Source: Chryseobacterium rhizosphaerae (GTDB lineage Bacteria; Bacteroidota; Bacteroidia; Flavobacteriales; Weeksellaceae). Taken from it: a DNA stretch of 64,000 nt. Of this stretch, positions 27,030 through 35,492 are shown piece by piece. Numbering within the stretch: position 1 is the stretch's first letter; every line of letters starts with the position of its first letter. Position numbers and translations under genes: made by a program. The notes under the pieces are model-generated. The model had not been told where the DNA came from and ran no database searches. It saw only the letters and a list, made by a program, of their open reading frames with translations. Where the stretch lies: assembly GCF_003385455.1 (NCBI RefSeq), contig NZ_QNUF01000018.1, forward strand, positions 1 to 64,000, read 5' to 3'.

Positions 27030-27039
27030 AATTAAAATA

Positions 27040-27468
27040 ATGAAAAAACATCTGCTTTTATCCCTTGTGTTTTTAGGCTTATTTTCTGCCAAGGCCCAAC
27101 GGGAACCACTTACTAGCACTCGTCCGAAAGCGAGTTCTGTTTCTCCTGTCAACACGCAAGTAAAAGATAAAAATCCTGAGTTTCCAGGGGGATTAGGTGC
27201 TTTTAGAAAGGAATTCGTAAGTCAGTTCCAAACACAGCCATTACTTGCCCTGGGTATTCAAGAAGCCTCTGCTACCGCAATGTTTGTTGTAGAAAAGGAT
27301 GGCAGTATGTCTAATATAAAAATAGAATCTTACAAAAATGTAATCATAAGGGATGAATTCATAAAAGCACTCAAAAAAATAAATACCAAATGGATTCCCG
27401 GAGAAAAAGATGGGGAAAAAGTGAGGGTCAGAATGAGACAGCCACTGATTTTTAAGACTGTAAAATAG
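27040..27468 (+). CDS. Small exported protein with TonB-C-like domain (paralogue)
   Basis: 142 residues from ATG 27040; signal peptide ends LFSAKAQ. Shares with 25067-25468 the 'FPGGLGAFRKEFVSQF' strand-helix, then ATAMFVVEKDGSMSNI and INTKWIPGEKDGEKVRVR, which fit the TonB-C-like fold. Last gene of the operon beginning at 23862, followed by a terminator. Confidence 0.75.
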   Translation: MKKHLLLSLVFLGLFSAKAQREPLTSTRPKASSVSPVNTQVKDKNPEFPGGLGAFRKEFVSQFQTQPLLALGIQEASATAMFVVEKDGSMSNIKIESYKNVIIRDEFIKALKKINTKWIPGEKDGEKVRVRMRQPLIFKTVK

Positions 27469-27487
27469 AATACATCAATCTAAATAG

Positions 27488-27513
27488 AAAGCCTTCAATT
27501 TTTTGGAGGCTTT
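27488..27513. terminator. Bidirectional terminator
   Basis: 10-base stem from 27488-27497 with 27504-27513 (one G-T pair), A/T loop. Its left half overlaps the stop of the minus-strand DUF2809 gene (27495). Confidence 0.7.
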
Positions 27514-27878
27514 ATTTGTACAAGCACATATAGAAACAGACACCCTACGGCATAGCACAAAATATCAATCCATGAGAAAGAATTTCCAATCACAATATAC
27601 ATCAGGCTTCCGGGCTTGAACCCTAGTTTTTCTGCAATATTAAAGTATTGAGCAAACTCTATCACAAAGGAAAACGCCAGGATTCCGAGAATAAGCTTCC
27701 GGTCATTGCTTACCTTTACAAAACTCTTTACGAGGGTATAAAGAAGTAGTACTACAATAACATCTCCAAGATAGGCCCTAATAAAAAAGACATTCTTCAG
27801 TTCAGTAGCAATTAATACCTCTATCAGGAAAATGAAAATACTGAGAAGCAGATATTTCAGGCTTAATTTAAATTTCAT
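27495..27878 (-). CDS. DUF2809-type membrane protein
   Basis: 127 residues, three to four transmembrane helices (YLLLSIFIFLIEVLIATEL, DVIVVLLLYTLVKSF, LILGILAFSFVIEFAQYF, ILCYAVGCLFLYVLVQI). The pattern FIRAYLGDVIVVLLLY ... EFAQYFNI ... SWIDILCYAVG matches the DUF2809 group of small membrane proteins. Function unknown. Confidence 0.8.
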   Translation of the reverse strand: MKFKLSLKYLLLSIFIFLIEVLIATELKNVFFIRAYLGDVIVVLLLYTLVKSFVKVSNDRKLILGILAFSFVIEFAQYFNIAEKLGFKPGSLMYIVIGNSFSWIDILCYAVGCLFLYVLVQIKPPKN

Positions 27879-27977
27879 ATTGATTATGTATACTGATCCA
27901 GCCCTTTATTATGATAAAATATTGGACATAAAAAATCGGCATTCAAAGAATACCGATTATAATTCTAGGCAAATATA

Positions 27978-28631
27978 TTATTTCTTTACTTTGATCGTAC
28001 ATCCGATAGCAACAGTTTTTGACATTTTCACCGGCTCTCCTTTGAGTAAAGCGTTGACAGCGTCCTGGACATAATATTCTGATACATCATTCGGATTATC
28101 ATAATTATTGTCGATGGCCCCAATATATTTTACAATGTTTTTCCCGTTTTCTTTCTGCAGGAGAAAGACATGAGGTGTTTTTGTTGCTCCATACTGTGGG
28201 TAAATTTTCTGACCCTCATCCACTAAATAAGGGAAGGTAAATCCTTTCTGTTTGGCTCTTTCAATCATCTGCTGATAACCATCCTCAGGCTGTACGTTAG
28301 GATCATTGGGATTAATGGCAACTACGGGATATCCTTGGTTTTTAAACTTTTTATCCAGTTCTACAATCCGGTCTTCGTACTTTTTTGCATAAGGACAATG
28401 GTTGCAGGTAAAAACTACAATAAAACCTTTAGCGGTTTTAAAATCACTTAACGAGACCATTTTCCCATCAATATTTTTCAGCTTAAAATCTGCAGCTTCG
28501 TCTCCTACCTCATACCCTTTTGAGTTGATCTTTTCATGCTGAGATGCGTGCTTGTCATCATTCATTGTGGTAAAACTTAAAAGTCCCAGACCCATAACGA
28601 ATATTGCTAATAAAATCTTCAAATTCTTCAT
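27978..28631 (-). CDS. Exported thioredoxin-fold protein (peroxiredoxin-like)
   Basis: 217 residues from ATG 28631. N-terminal helix (LKILLAIFVMGLGLLSF) for export. Thioredoxin/AhpC-TSA fold with the short motif VVFTCNHCPYAKKYEDR: CNHC replaces the usual CxxC of thioredoxin but keeps two Cys with two residues between. Later AINPNDPNVQPEDGY and TPHVFLLQ (cis-Pro). Probably a periplasmic thiol-disulfide or redox protein. 10 bases after the TlpA-like gene, same operon. Confidence 0.85.
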   Translation of the reverse strand: MKNLKILLAIFVMGLGLLSFTTMNDDKHASQHEKINSKGYEVGDEAADFKLKNIDGKMVSLSDFKTAKGFIVVFTCNHCPYAKKYEDRIVELDKKFKNQGYPVVAINPNDPNVQPEDGYQQMIERAKQKGFTFPYLVDEGQKIYPQYGATKTPHVFLLQKENGKNIVKYIGAIDNNYDNPNDVSEYYVQDAVNALLKGEPVKMSKTVAIGCTIKVKK

Positions 28632-28641
28632 ACTCAATTAT

Positions 28642-29130
28642 TTATTGTAAATTTTCTGTAATTATTTTTTCAAGTTCTTCTTTGCTCATTTCTCCATCAT
28701 TGAAATATACTTTCTCACCGTTTTTATAAAAAAGGGTAACCGGAATATTTCCATCCCAGTTTTTTTCAAATTTCGGAATCCACGTATTCATTCTTTTAAT
28801 ATCATCAAGCAAAACAACCTCAGCACTAAGGTTTTTGGTTTTAATAAATTTTAAAACCCGCTCTTTATCTACCAGTCTGTCTAATGAAACAAGAATCATC
28901 TTAAATTTCGGATTGCCTGCATACTGATGATTCACTTCCATAAAATGAGGCAGCTCTTTTACGCATGGAGCACAGGTAGTTGCCCAAAAATTCACTACCA
29001 GAAGCTTATCTTTTTCCAGTTGAATTTTCTTTTCCAGATCTTCATATTTCAAAACAGAAACTTCCGTCTGCTGAGCTTTACAAAAGGTACCGAATAGAAA
29101 GATGATCAGGATTGTTAATAAATTCTTCAT
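28642..29130 (-). CDS. TlpA-like thiol-disulfide oxidoreductase
   Basis: 162 residues from ATG 29130. Signal peptide ends FGTFCKAQ. Thioredoxin fold with WATTCAPCVKELPH (CxxC active site) and the cis-Pro NIPVTLFYKNG. Reduces or oxidises disulfides outside the cytoplasm. First gene of a two-gene operon with 27978-28631. Confidence 0.87.
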   Translation of the reverse strand: MKNLLTILIIFLFGTFCKAQQTEVSVLKYEDLEKKIQLEKDKLLVVNFWATTCAPCVKELPHFMEVNHQYAGNPKFKMILVSLDRLVDKERVLKFIKTKNLSAEVVLLDDIKRMNTWIPKFEKNWDGNIPVTLFYKNGEKVYFNDGEMSKEELEKIITENLQ

Positions 29131-29272
29131 ATTCAAATTTAATAAATAATTGTAAACCAGAAACCTGTTCAAATCATTCACTTCAGGAATAGATTGTTTT
29201 CATTAACAGGGAATATTAGAGTTTTGTATTTCAATCCCTATCAGATAAGGAAGTTTACTAAAAAGCAGCTAA

Positions 29273-29545
29273 TTATTGCTTGCTCTTATTTTTAGATCTA
29301 GGCCTGGTACCCGTATAACTCATTGTTCCATTTTCGCAAGACATTATTCCCGGGTGTTGCTGAAAAGATTTTTTCTCAGCTTTTATAATGGAATCAGAAC
29401 CTCTACGGGCAATGGTCGCTGAGTCCACATACGCTTTATATACCACTGCTACAGAATCATGAATTCTTTGTTCAGCTCGTTCTTTTGCTTCTTTGTTACA
29501 TGAGAATAAAGCAATTAATGAGACTCCTAAAAATATTTTATTCAT
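29273..29545 (-). CDS. Small lipoprotein, unknown function
   Basis: 90 residues. Lipobox ALFSCNKEAK at residue ~16. The rest is charged (KEAKERAEQRIHDS) with a Ser/Thr/Arg-rich tail (GTRPRSKNKSK). No family recognised. Between the thioredoxin operon and a 248-base gap (29546-29793) in which I see no gene or clear structure. Confidence 0.7.
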   Translation of the reverse strand: MNKIFLGVSLIALFSCNKEAKERAEQRIHDSVAVVYKAYVDSATIARRGSDSIIKAEKKSFQQHPGIMSCENGTMSYTGTRPRSKNKSKQ

Positions 29546-29793
29546 AGCTATGTTTTTTTCAGGTCACAATCTACAATTTATATTTAAATTCAATGAAGGC
29601 TATTACAATAATAAGGCCTTTACCAGCATCTGATTATTGTCATTATGGGTAATACCTTCTCCTCTTTTTATAATAGTCTTAGTGGTTATTTGCAGCACAA
29701 AAGCCATAAATCAATGAGAAACTCTATTTTTCATTAATTATTTTTATTCACACCCGATTTTTTTGATATTTTTACACCCATTAAATAAAGATC

Positions 29794-30642
29794 ATGAAAA
29801 AAACTTATTTACTTCTGCCAATTTTCTTTTTGGCTTCCTGCTCAAGCAGTAATGATGATATTGAAGCTGCAATCAATAACGGGAATAATAATAACAACAA
29901 CAATAATAACACGCCTGTTCTTGTAACCAAGATGGTAGCAGATGGAGATGTATCTACCTATACCTATAACGGAACCAAATTATCTGAATCTAAAAACCTT
30001 ACGGATGGAACTGTTACCACCTTTACCTATACAGGAGACCTGATTACCAAGTCGGTTACTACCGGATCCAATTCTACCTCCACCACGACCTATACTTATG
30101 ACAGCAGCAGCAGATTAAGTAAAAGCACAACTGTACATACGTCTTCTAACCCCTCATCCACTACAGAAATCACATATACCTATCCGGCACCCAATAATGT
30201 AAAAATGGTGGTTACTTTATCTACAGGAGGCTCCAGTATGATAAAAACGTATACCCGAAACGCAGTATTAAATGCAGATGGCTCACTAAAAAACTGGACT
30301 GAAACGGTGGCAAGTCCTAACCCATCAGGAGGATTTGATACAGGAAACGGCACCTTACAGCCTATCGTTTATGATACCAAAAATGCTCCGTTCAAAAATG
30401 TAACAGGATATCTGAAACTGATGGATCAGGAAAATGAAAACGGATCCACGCATAATGTCACAGACTATAAAAATGTGGTTCAGTATTCTATTTCCGGAGG
30501 AACCGAATGGACTATATTCAACTCCATTTATGTATACAATGCAAGTGGCTATCCTATAAAAGATACCCGAAAATATTATGATAAGACAGGCAGCTCTGTT
30601 ACCAGTACAGAAATCACCACTTACGAATACAATCATTTATAA
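29794..30642 (+). CDS. Thr/Ser/Asn-rich lipoprotein with YD-like repeats
   Basis: 282 residues. Lipobox FLASCSSSND (residue ~16), then a poly-Asn tract (about 29872-29912) encoded by AAT/AAC repeats. The middle repeats T..YTY.G..L..S..... patterns (TYTYNGTKLSESKN, TFTYTGDLITKSVT, TYTYDSSSRLSKST), which resemble single YD/RHS-type strands in a surface lipoprotein. No enzymatic motif. Closed by a terminator. Confidence 0.75.
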   Translation: MKKTYLLLPIFFLASCSSSNDDIEAAINNGNNNNNNNNNTPVLVTKMVADGDVSTYTYNGTKLSESKNLTDGTVTTFTYTGDLITKSVTTGSNSTSTTTYTYDSSSRLSKSTTVHTSSNPSSTTEITYTYPAPNNVKMVVTLSTGGSSMIKTYTRNAVLNADGSLKNWTETVASPNPSGGFDTGNGTLQPIVYDTKNAPFKNVTGYLKLMDQENENGSTHNVTDYKNVVQYSISGGTEWTIFNSIYVYNASGYPIKDTRKYYDKTGSSVTSTEITTYEYNHL

Positions 30643-30647
30643 TACAG

Positions 30648-30670
30648 GAGAGCTTTAAGCTCTCTTTTTT
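30648..30670 (+). terminator. Intrinsic terminator after the lipoprotein gene
   Basis: Stem GAGAGCT / AGCTCTC (30648-30654 with 30658-30664), loop TTA, followed by TTTTTT. Confidence 0.88.
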
Positions 30671-30704
30671 ATTACAAAAATAACGGCTATTTCACTCACT
30701 ATCA

Positions 30705-30734
30705 GTTGAATTAATTAATAAAATTGTATATTAG
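30705..30734 (+). promoter_or_regulatory. Promoter for the tandem peptide genes
   Basis: TTG at 30705-30707, 19-base spacer, then TATATTAG (30727-30734), a one-base variant of TAnnTTTG. 23 bases before the ATG at 30758. Confidence 0.55.
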
Positions 30735-30757
30735 CATACAACCAAATTAAAATTATT

Positions 30758-30919
30758 ATGAAAAAGTCAACCCTTCAAAAAAGAAAACTCACAAAAAAAG
30801 AAATGAAAGAAATCAGTGGAGCAAGACCACATTGCCCATTGGTATTGAGCTGTTTTGACCCGAATACAGGACAGGAAATGTCCGGAGTCTATGGTATTCA
30901 GGACGGACCTTGCTGCTAA
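30758..30919 (+). CDS. GG-type leader peptide ending in Cys-Cys (53 residues)
   Basis: ATG 30758, TAA 30917-30919. Leader MKKSTLQKRKLTKKEMKEIS then GA, mature part with Cys at about 26, 32, 52 and 53 (ends IQDGPCC). Its leader matches the next gene's (KxSxxQKRKLTKxExKxI) and both end in CC, so they are tandem paralogues. Style of flavobacterial bacteriocin-like peptides; no modifying enzyme nearby. Confidence 0.75.
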   Translation: MKKSTLQKRKLTKKEMKEISGARPHCPLVLSCFDPNTGQEMSGVYGIQDGPCC

Positions 30920-30975
30920 TTGTCTCAGCATCAAAAAATAAGATATTCAAATCTGTAAATCTAATCTTAATCATT

Positions 30976-31134
30976 ATGAAAAATTCAGACATTCAAAAGA
31001 GAAAGCTCACGAAGAATGAGTTGAAAGATATCAATGGCGGTGCTGCTGCCTGTGCAGAAGGTTTATGTAAACTGAGAGGAGTAAGCCATTTTTTGATTAT
31101 TGGCCCTAGAGGCAACGATGGATACTGCTGCTAA
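30976..31134 (+). CDS. GG-leader peptide ending in Cys-Cys (52 residues), tandem paralogue
   Basis: ATG 30976, TAA 31132-31134. Leader MKNSDIQKRKLTKNELKDIN followed by GG, then Ala-rich AAACAEGLCKLRG and the end GNDGYCC. The double glycine is canonical here, while the first copy has GA. Probably co-transcribed with 30758-30919 (56-base gap) and ended by the terminator at 31153. Confidence 0.78.
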   Translation: MKNSDIQKRKLTKNELKDINGGAAACAEGLCKLRGVSHFLIIGPRGNDGYCC

Positions 31135-31152
31135 CAACAATAAAAATTATAA

Positions 31153-31188
31153 AAAAATGATTGGATTACCCTCCAATCATTTTTTTTA
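31153..31188. terminator. Terminator between peptide genes and mutS
   Basis: 13-base stem AAAAATGATTGGA / TCCAATCATTTTT (31153-31165 with 31172-31184) followed by T-run; the mutS stop lies in its loop region. Serves the plus strand well and overlaps the end of mutS. Confidence 0.8.
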
Positions 31189-33754
31189 TAGAATTCAGTT
31201 TCATTAAAGCTTCAATAGGTGTCAGTGTATTGATATCTATTTTTGTCAGTTCTTCACGGATATTCTCCAAAACAGGATCATCCAGCTGGAAGAAAGAAAG
31301 CTGCATGTTTTCTTCTGTTACTCTTTTAATGTTCTCAGATGTTCCTCCACCCTGCGTTCTGCTGGCTTCAAGGGTTTTTAGTATTTCATTGGCTCTGTTG
31401 ACCACTTTTGCAGGCATTCCGGCCAGTTTTGCGACATGGATACCAAAACTATGTTCACTTCCACCCGGAATCAGTTTTCTTAAGAAAATAATATTTCCTT
31501 TATTTTCCTGAATAGAAACGTGGAAGTTTTTCACCCTTTCAAAATTCACGGTCATTTCATTCAGCTCATGATAATGGGTTGCAAACAAGGTTTTAGCCTG
31601 TGTAGGATGCTGATGAAGATACTCTGCTATAGCCCAGGCAATAGAAACCCCATCATAAGTAGATGTTCCGCGTCCTATTTCATCCAAAAGAATCAGGCTT
31701 CGTTCGGAAATATTGTTCAGGATATTTGCCGCTTCATTCATTTCTACCATGAAAGTAGACTCTCCGGCAGAAATATTATCTGTAGCTCCTACCCTGGTAA
31801 AAATTTTATCCAATAGTCCGATTTCAGCATGTTTTGCAGGAACAAAGCTTCCGATCTGTGCCAAAAGACAGACAATGGCTGTCTGACGCAGTATTGCCGA
31901 TTTACCGGCCATGTTAGGTCCTGTAACCATGATGATCTGCTGTGAATCTTTATCTAAGAAAATATCATTCGGAATATATTTTTCCCCTAAAGGAAGTGCA
32001 TTTTCAATAATCGGATGCCTAGCTTCCTGCAGGTCAATAGCATATCCGTCATTCAAAACAGGTTTTGTATAACTTTCAGAAACAGCCAGTTCCGATAATC
32101 CGGAAGCTACATCAAGCTGAGCAATGATATTGGAATTCTCCTGAATCTGGTCAATATAAACCATTGTTTCAGCACAAACATTTCTGTAAAGCTCATTCTC
32201 CAGGACACTTATTTTCTCTTCAGCACCCAGAATCTGGCTTTCATATTCTTTTAATTCTTCCGTAATATACCGCTCCGCATTCACAAGGGTCTGTTTTCTT
32301 AACCAGTCATTGGGAACTTTATCTTTATGGGTATTTCTGACTTCAATATAATATCCGAAAACATTGTTAAAATCAATTTTAAGGCTTGTAATTCCTGTTC
32401 TTTCTATTTCACGCTGGCACATTTCATCAAGGAATCCACGGCCTTTGTTTTGAAGCCCTCTCAATCTGTCAAGTTCTTCAGAAACATCATTTTTAATGAC
32501 ATTTCCTTTGGCAATATTTACCGGAAGTTCTTCATTAAGATTATTCTGTAAAAACTTAATCAGTTCTTCCAGGTCATACAGAGGTTCCAGCCATGCCAAT
32601 ACATCGGCATGCGGATGAAGGAGTCCTTTTATTGTATGAATATTGATTAAACTTTGACGAAGGTATCCAAGCTCTTTCGGAGAGATTTTCTCCGCTGCCA
32701 GTTTTCCCATTAATCTGTCGAGGTCAGAAATTGATTTTAACAGCTGACAGATTTCATATTTCAGGCTATCATTTTCATTCAAGAAGTCGATCAGAGAAAG
32801 CCTTCTCATAATCTCATCCACAGATTTTAAAGGAAGGATAATTCTCCTTCTCAACAGCCTTCCTCCCATTGGAGTAGACGTTTTATCTATAATATCTAAA
32901 AGTGATTTTCCCTGTGGGTTGCTGGGATATACAATCTCCAGATTCCTTAAAGTAAAATTATCCATCATCAGGTAATCTTCCTGTGGAATAACCTGGAGTT
33001 TGGTAATATGAGCAAGCAGATTATGATGGGTATCTTCTACCAGATAGGCAAAAATAGCCCCTGCTGCGGTAATGGCTAAGGGTAGGTTTTCTACACCAAA
33101 CCCCTTTAAAGAAGACGTTTTAAAATGATTGGTTAATTTCTCGTAGGCAAAATTATACTGGAAAGCCCAGTCTTCAAGTTTAAAAGCATTTTTGTTTTTA
33201 AACTGTTCAGGAATCTGGACACTTCTCTGGTATATGATTTCACTGGGATCAAAGGTACTGACAATATGTAAAAGCTTCTCCAGGTTTCCTTCGCTCACTA
33301 AAAATTCTCCTGTAGAAATATCTACCAGTGCTATTCCGTATTTCTCTTTCTCTTTGTGTAAAGAAAGCAGAAAATTGTTCTTTTTTGAATTTAATACCTG
33401 ATCATTGAATGTAACTCCGGGAGTCACCAATTCCGTCACTCCTCTTTTTACAATTCCTTTTACCATTTTAGGGTCCTCCAGCTGGTCACATATGGCCACT
33501 CTCATCCCTGCCCTTACCAGTTTTGGCAAATAAGAGTCTACTGAATGATGGGGAAATCCCGCCAATTCTATACTTCCGTCCCCGTTAGCTCTTTTGGTAA
33601 GGACAATTCCCAGAATCTGAGACGTTCTCACGGCATCCTGCCCAAAAGTTTCATAAAAATCCCCTACTCTGAAAAGTAAAAGCGCATCAGGGTATTTAGC
33701 CTTGATGGTATTATATTGAGTCATTAACGGAGTTTCCTTCTTCAATTTTGCCAT
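31166..33754 (-). CDS. mutS: DNA mismatch repair protein MutS
   Basis: 862 residues, usual length. Mismatch-reading F-x-E motif in LLFRVGDFYETFG (N-terminus). C-terminal ATPase: Walker A GPNMAGKSAILRQTA, Walker B LILLDEIGRGTSTYDG, and ATHYHEL. The Walker A reads GPNMAGKSA instead of the common GPNMGGKST; the essential GKS is kept. Recognises mismatches and recruits MutL. ATG 33754 is 16 bases after a TAAATTTG element. Single gene. Confidence 0.97.
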   Translation of the reverse strand: MAKLKKETPLMTQYNTIKAKYPDALLLFRVGDFYETFGQDAVRTSQILGIVLTKRANGDGSIELAGFPHHSVDSYLPKLVRAGMRVAICDQLEDPKMVKGIVKRGVTELVTPGVTFNDQVLNSKKNNFLLSLHKEKEKYGIALVDISTGEFLVSEGNLEKLLHIVSTFDPSEIIYQRSVQIPEQFKNKNAFKLEDWAFQYNFAYEKLTNHFKTSSLKGFGVENLPLAITAAGAIFAYLVEDTHHNLLAHITKLQVIPQEDYLMMDNFTLRNLEIVYPSNPQGKSLLDIIDKTSTPMGGRLLRRRIILPLKSVDEIMRRLSLIDFLNENDSLKYEICQLLKSISDLDRLMGKLAAEKISPKELGYLRQSLINIHTIKGLLHPHADVLAWLEPLYDLEELIKFLQNNLNEELPVNIAKGNVIKNDVSEELDRLRGLQNKGRGFLDEMCQREIERTGITSLKIDFNNVFGYYIEVRNTHKDKVPNDWLRKQTLVNAERYITEELKEYESQILGAEEKISVLENELYRNVCAETMVYIDQIQENSNIIAQLDVASGLSELAVSESYTKPVLNDGYAIDLQEARHPIIENALPLGEKYIPNDIFLDKDSQQIIMVTGPNMAGKSAILRQTAIVCLLAQIGSFVPAKHAEIGLLDKIFTRVGATDNISAGESTFMVEMNEAANILNNISERSLILLDEIGRGTSTYDGVSIAWAIAEYLHQHPTQAKTLFATHYHELNEMTVNFERVKNFHVSIQENKGNIIFLRKLIPGGSEHSFGIHVAKLAGMPAKVVNRANEILKTLEASRTQGGGTSENIKRVTEENMQLSFFQLDDPVLENIREELTKIDINTLTPIEALMKLNSIKKMIGG

Positions 33755-33770
33755 AGTAAAAAATGAGCCC

Positions 33771-33778
33771 CAAATTTA
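33771..33778 (-). promoter_or_regulatory. -7 element TAAATTTG for mutS
   Basis: Exact TAnnTTTG on the minus strand, 16 bases before the mutS ATG. Confidence 0.55.
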
Positions 33779-33877
33779 AAAAAATAAATCCATGGTTACA
33801 GAATTGTTTATCGGTTAATCTTTGATACACTTTTCCCTATCAGGAATTAATTGTATTTTCACCATAAAATACAGTCT

Positions 33878-34408
33878 ATGGAATTTCCTGTTTTAGAAAC
33901 TGAAAGACTTCTGCTACGCCAGCTTACCTCTGAAGATTCAAAAGACCTTTTTGAGTATTTTTCTTTGGAGGAAGTAATGAAATATTATGATCTGGAAGCA
34001 TTCAAAACAGAAGAAGATGCTGAAAACATCATCCACCATTTCAACACTGAGTTTGAAAAAGGAAAAGGATTCCGATGGGCGCTAGAACTAAAATCTGAAA
34101 ATAAAGTAATTGGAACTTGTGGCTATCATAACTGGTATCCTGAACATTACAGGGCAGAGATTGGCTATGAACTGAATCCTTTGTTCTGGAGACAATCTTA
34201 TATGAAAGAAGCTATTCTTCCCATTTTAACATTCGGGTTGGAAACTATGCAGTTACACCGTGTAGATGCTTTTATTGATCCGGCTAATATTTCTTCCGAA
34301 AAGCTATTATCTTCTTTAAACTTTAATGAGGAAGGGACTTTAAAAGATTATTTCTTTGAAAAAGGAAAATTCGTAGATGCGAAACTTTTTGGATTGATTA
34401 ATAAATAG
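33878..34408 (+). CDS. GNAT N-acetyltransferase (RimJ/RimL-like)
   Basis: 176 residues from ATG 33878 (MEFPVLETERLLLRQL, the typical GNAT start; an earlier in-frame ATG adds an unlikely 9 residues). Acetyl-CoA binding region GYELNPLFWRQSYMKEAI and late ALHR-like MQLHRVDAFIDPANISSEK. Acetylates a protein N-terminus or small molecule; substrate unknown. Ends 22 bases before the convergent cupin gene. Confidence 0.85.
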   Translation: MEFPVLETERLLLRQLTSEDSKDLFEYFSLEEVMKYYDLEAFKTEEDAENIIHHFNTEFEKGKGFRWALELKSENKVIGTCGYHNWYPEHYRAEIGYELNPLFWRQSYMKEAILPILTFGLETMQLHRVDAFIDPANISSEKLLSSLNFNEEGTLKDYFFEKGKFVDAKLFGLINK

Positions 34409-34430
34409 CGTGAATTTAAAATATAACGCA

Positions 34431-35309
34431 TTACTTTTCAGTTTTCAGATGTCTTTCCAAGGCTTCAGAACTCTTCTTATAGGCCCATTCCTGTTTGTAA
34501 TTCACCCATTTACCTTTAAAAAATTTACGCATAAGTTTATCCGTATATCTCATAATGAAAACATGATACAGCATATTGGCAAAAACTTTCGGTTTATTGG
34601 GAAGGGCTCTTAGGGACAATGAGAAGCCGGGCTCCAGGTATCTGTTGAAGTGCCAGAATGCTCCCGGAATAAAAAGGGCATCACCATGTTCCATGAAAAT
34701 TTCATAGCCTTTGGCATATTTTAGTGCCGGAAATTTTTCATAATCCGGATTCTCATAGTCCAGATCATAGATGGTATGAACAGACAATGGTACTTTATAC
34801 AAAAAGGCAGACTGCTTCTGATCAAATAATAAAATTCTCTTTTTCCCTTCAAAATGAATGTGCATAAAGTCTCCCAAATCCACATCATAGTGCATTAAAA
34901 CATGTGCCTCACTTCCTCCAAAGAACAATGTAGGCAGTCTTTTAAAAAATTTTATCCCTAAATCCGGATACGTGAAATTCTTAAGCAGCTCCGGAAGCCT
35001 GTCTGTAATAATATAAAAAAAGATGCGCAGATCTGAGGGTTTACTTTTTATGGTGTCAATATAATCCTTCATTTTCATCCTCGCCACCGGAGCATCTGAA
35101 TTCTTTGCTGCATCAGCCGGCTTATTATCATATAACGGAACTTCCTGCTCACCCGCCTTTTCACGGATATAGCTCAGATTCCACAGATCAAAAGCGTCCC
35201 ATCGGCTGGCAAAATTTTTAATCAAAAGAGGCTTTTGTTTTTTAAAATAATTCTTTTGAAAATCTTCTTTGCTGATATCGTTCACTACATCTACGTTTTC
35301 GAGGATCAT
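34431..35309 (-). CDS. Cupin-like/JmjC-type 2-oxoglutarate oxygenase
   Basis: 292 residues. Cupin_8 fold with the iron motif H-x-D in LMHYDVDLGDFMHIH and the distal His in GAFWHFNRY; start PLLIKNFASRWDAF...W is the usual start of the JmjC-like group. Such proteins hydroxylate proteins or small molecules using 2-oxoglutarate and Fe(II). Target unknown. Single gene. Confidence 0.82.
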   Translation of the reverse strand: MILENVDVVNDISKEDFQKNYFKKQKPLLIKNFASRWDAFDLWNLSYIREKAGEQEVPLYDNKPADAAKNSDAPVARMKMKDYIDTIKSKPSDLRIFFYIITDRLPELLKNFTYPDLGIKFFKRLPTLFFGGSEAHVLMHYDVDLGDFMHIHFEGKKRILLFDQKQSAFLYKVPLSVHTIYDLDYENPDYEKFPALKYAKGYEIFMEHGDALFIPGAFWHFNRYLEPGFSLSLRALPNKPKVFANMLYHVFIMRYTDKLMRKFFKGKWVNYKQEWAYKKSSEALERHLKTEK

Positions 35310-35468
35310 TATTTTGGTATTTTGTGCGAAATAAAAATAGTGATTTTTTGAAAACTGCGGAAATATTACAGCAAAGAAAAGAAGGCAAAGGACAAAAGAG
35401 CGGAAAGATCAAAAACGCTAACTTATACTTTACAGGTCCCCGTATATGAACACTAAATGAAAAAAAAT

Positions 35469-35476
35469 TATATTTG
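35469..35476 (+). promoter_or_regulatory. -7 element TATATTTG for the bestrophin gene
   Basis: Exact TAnnTTTG, 16 bases before ATG 35493. It lies inside the longer reading frame that starts at 35457, so the later ATG is the likely start. Confidence 0.6.
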
Positions 35477-35492
35477 TAGTACAAGCGAATTT

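Noticed and set aside
35457..35492. Longer start for the bestrophin-like protein
   Set aside because: The -7 element TATATTTG lies within it; the later ATG gives a normal N-terminus.
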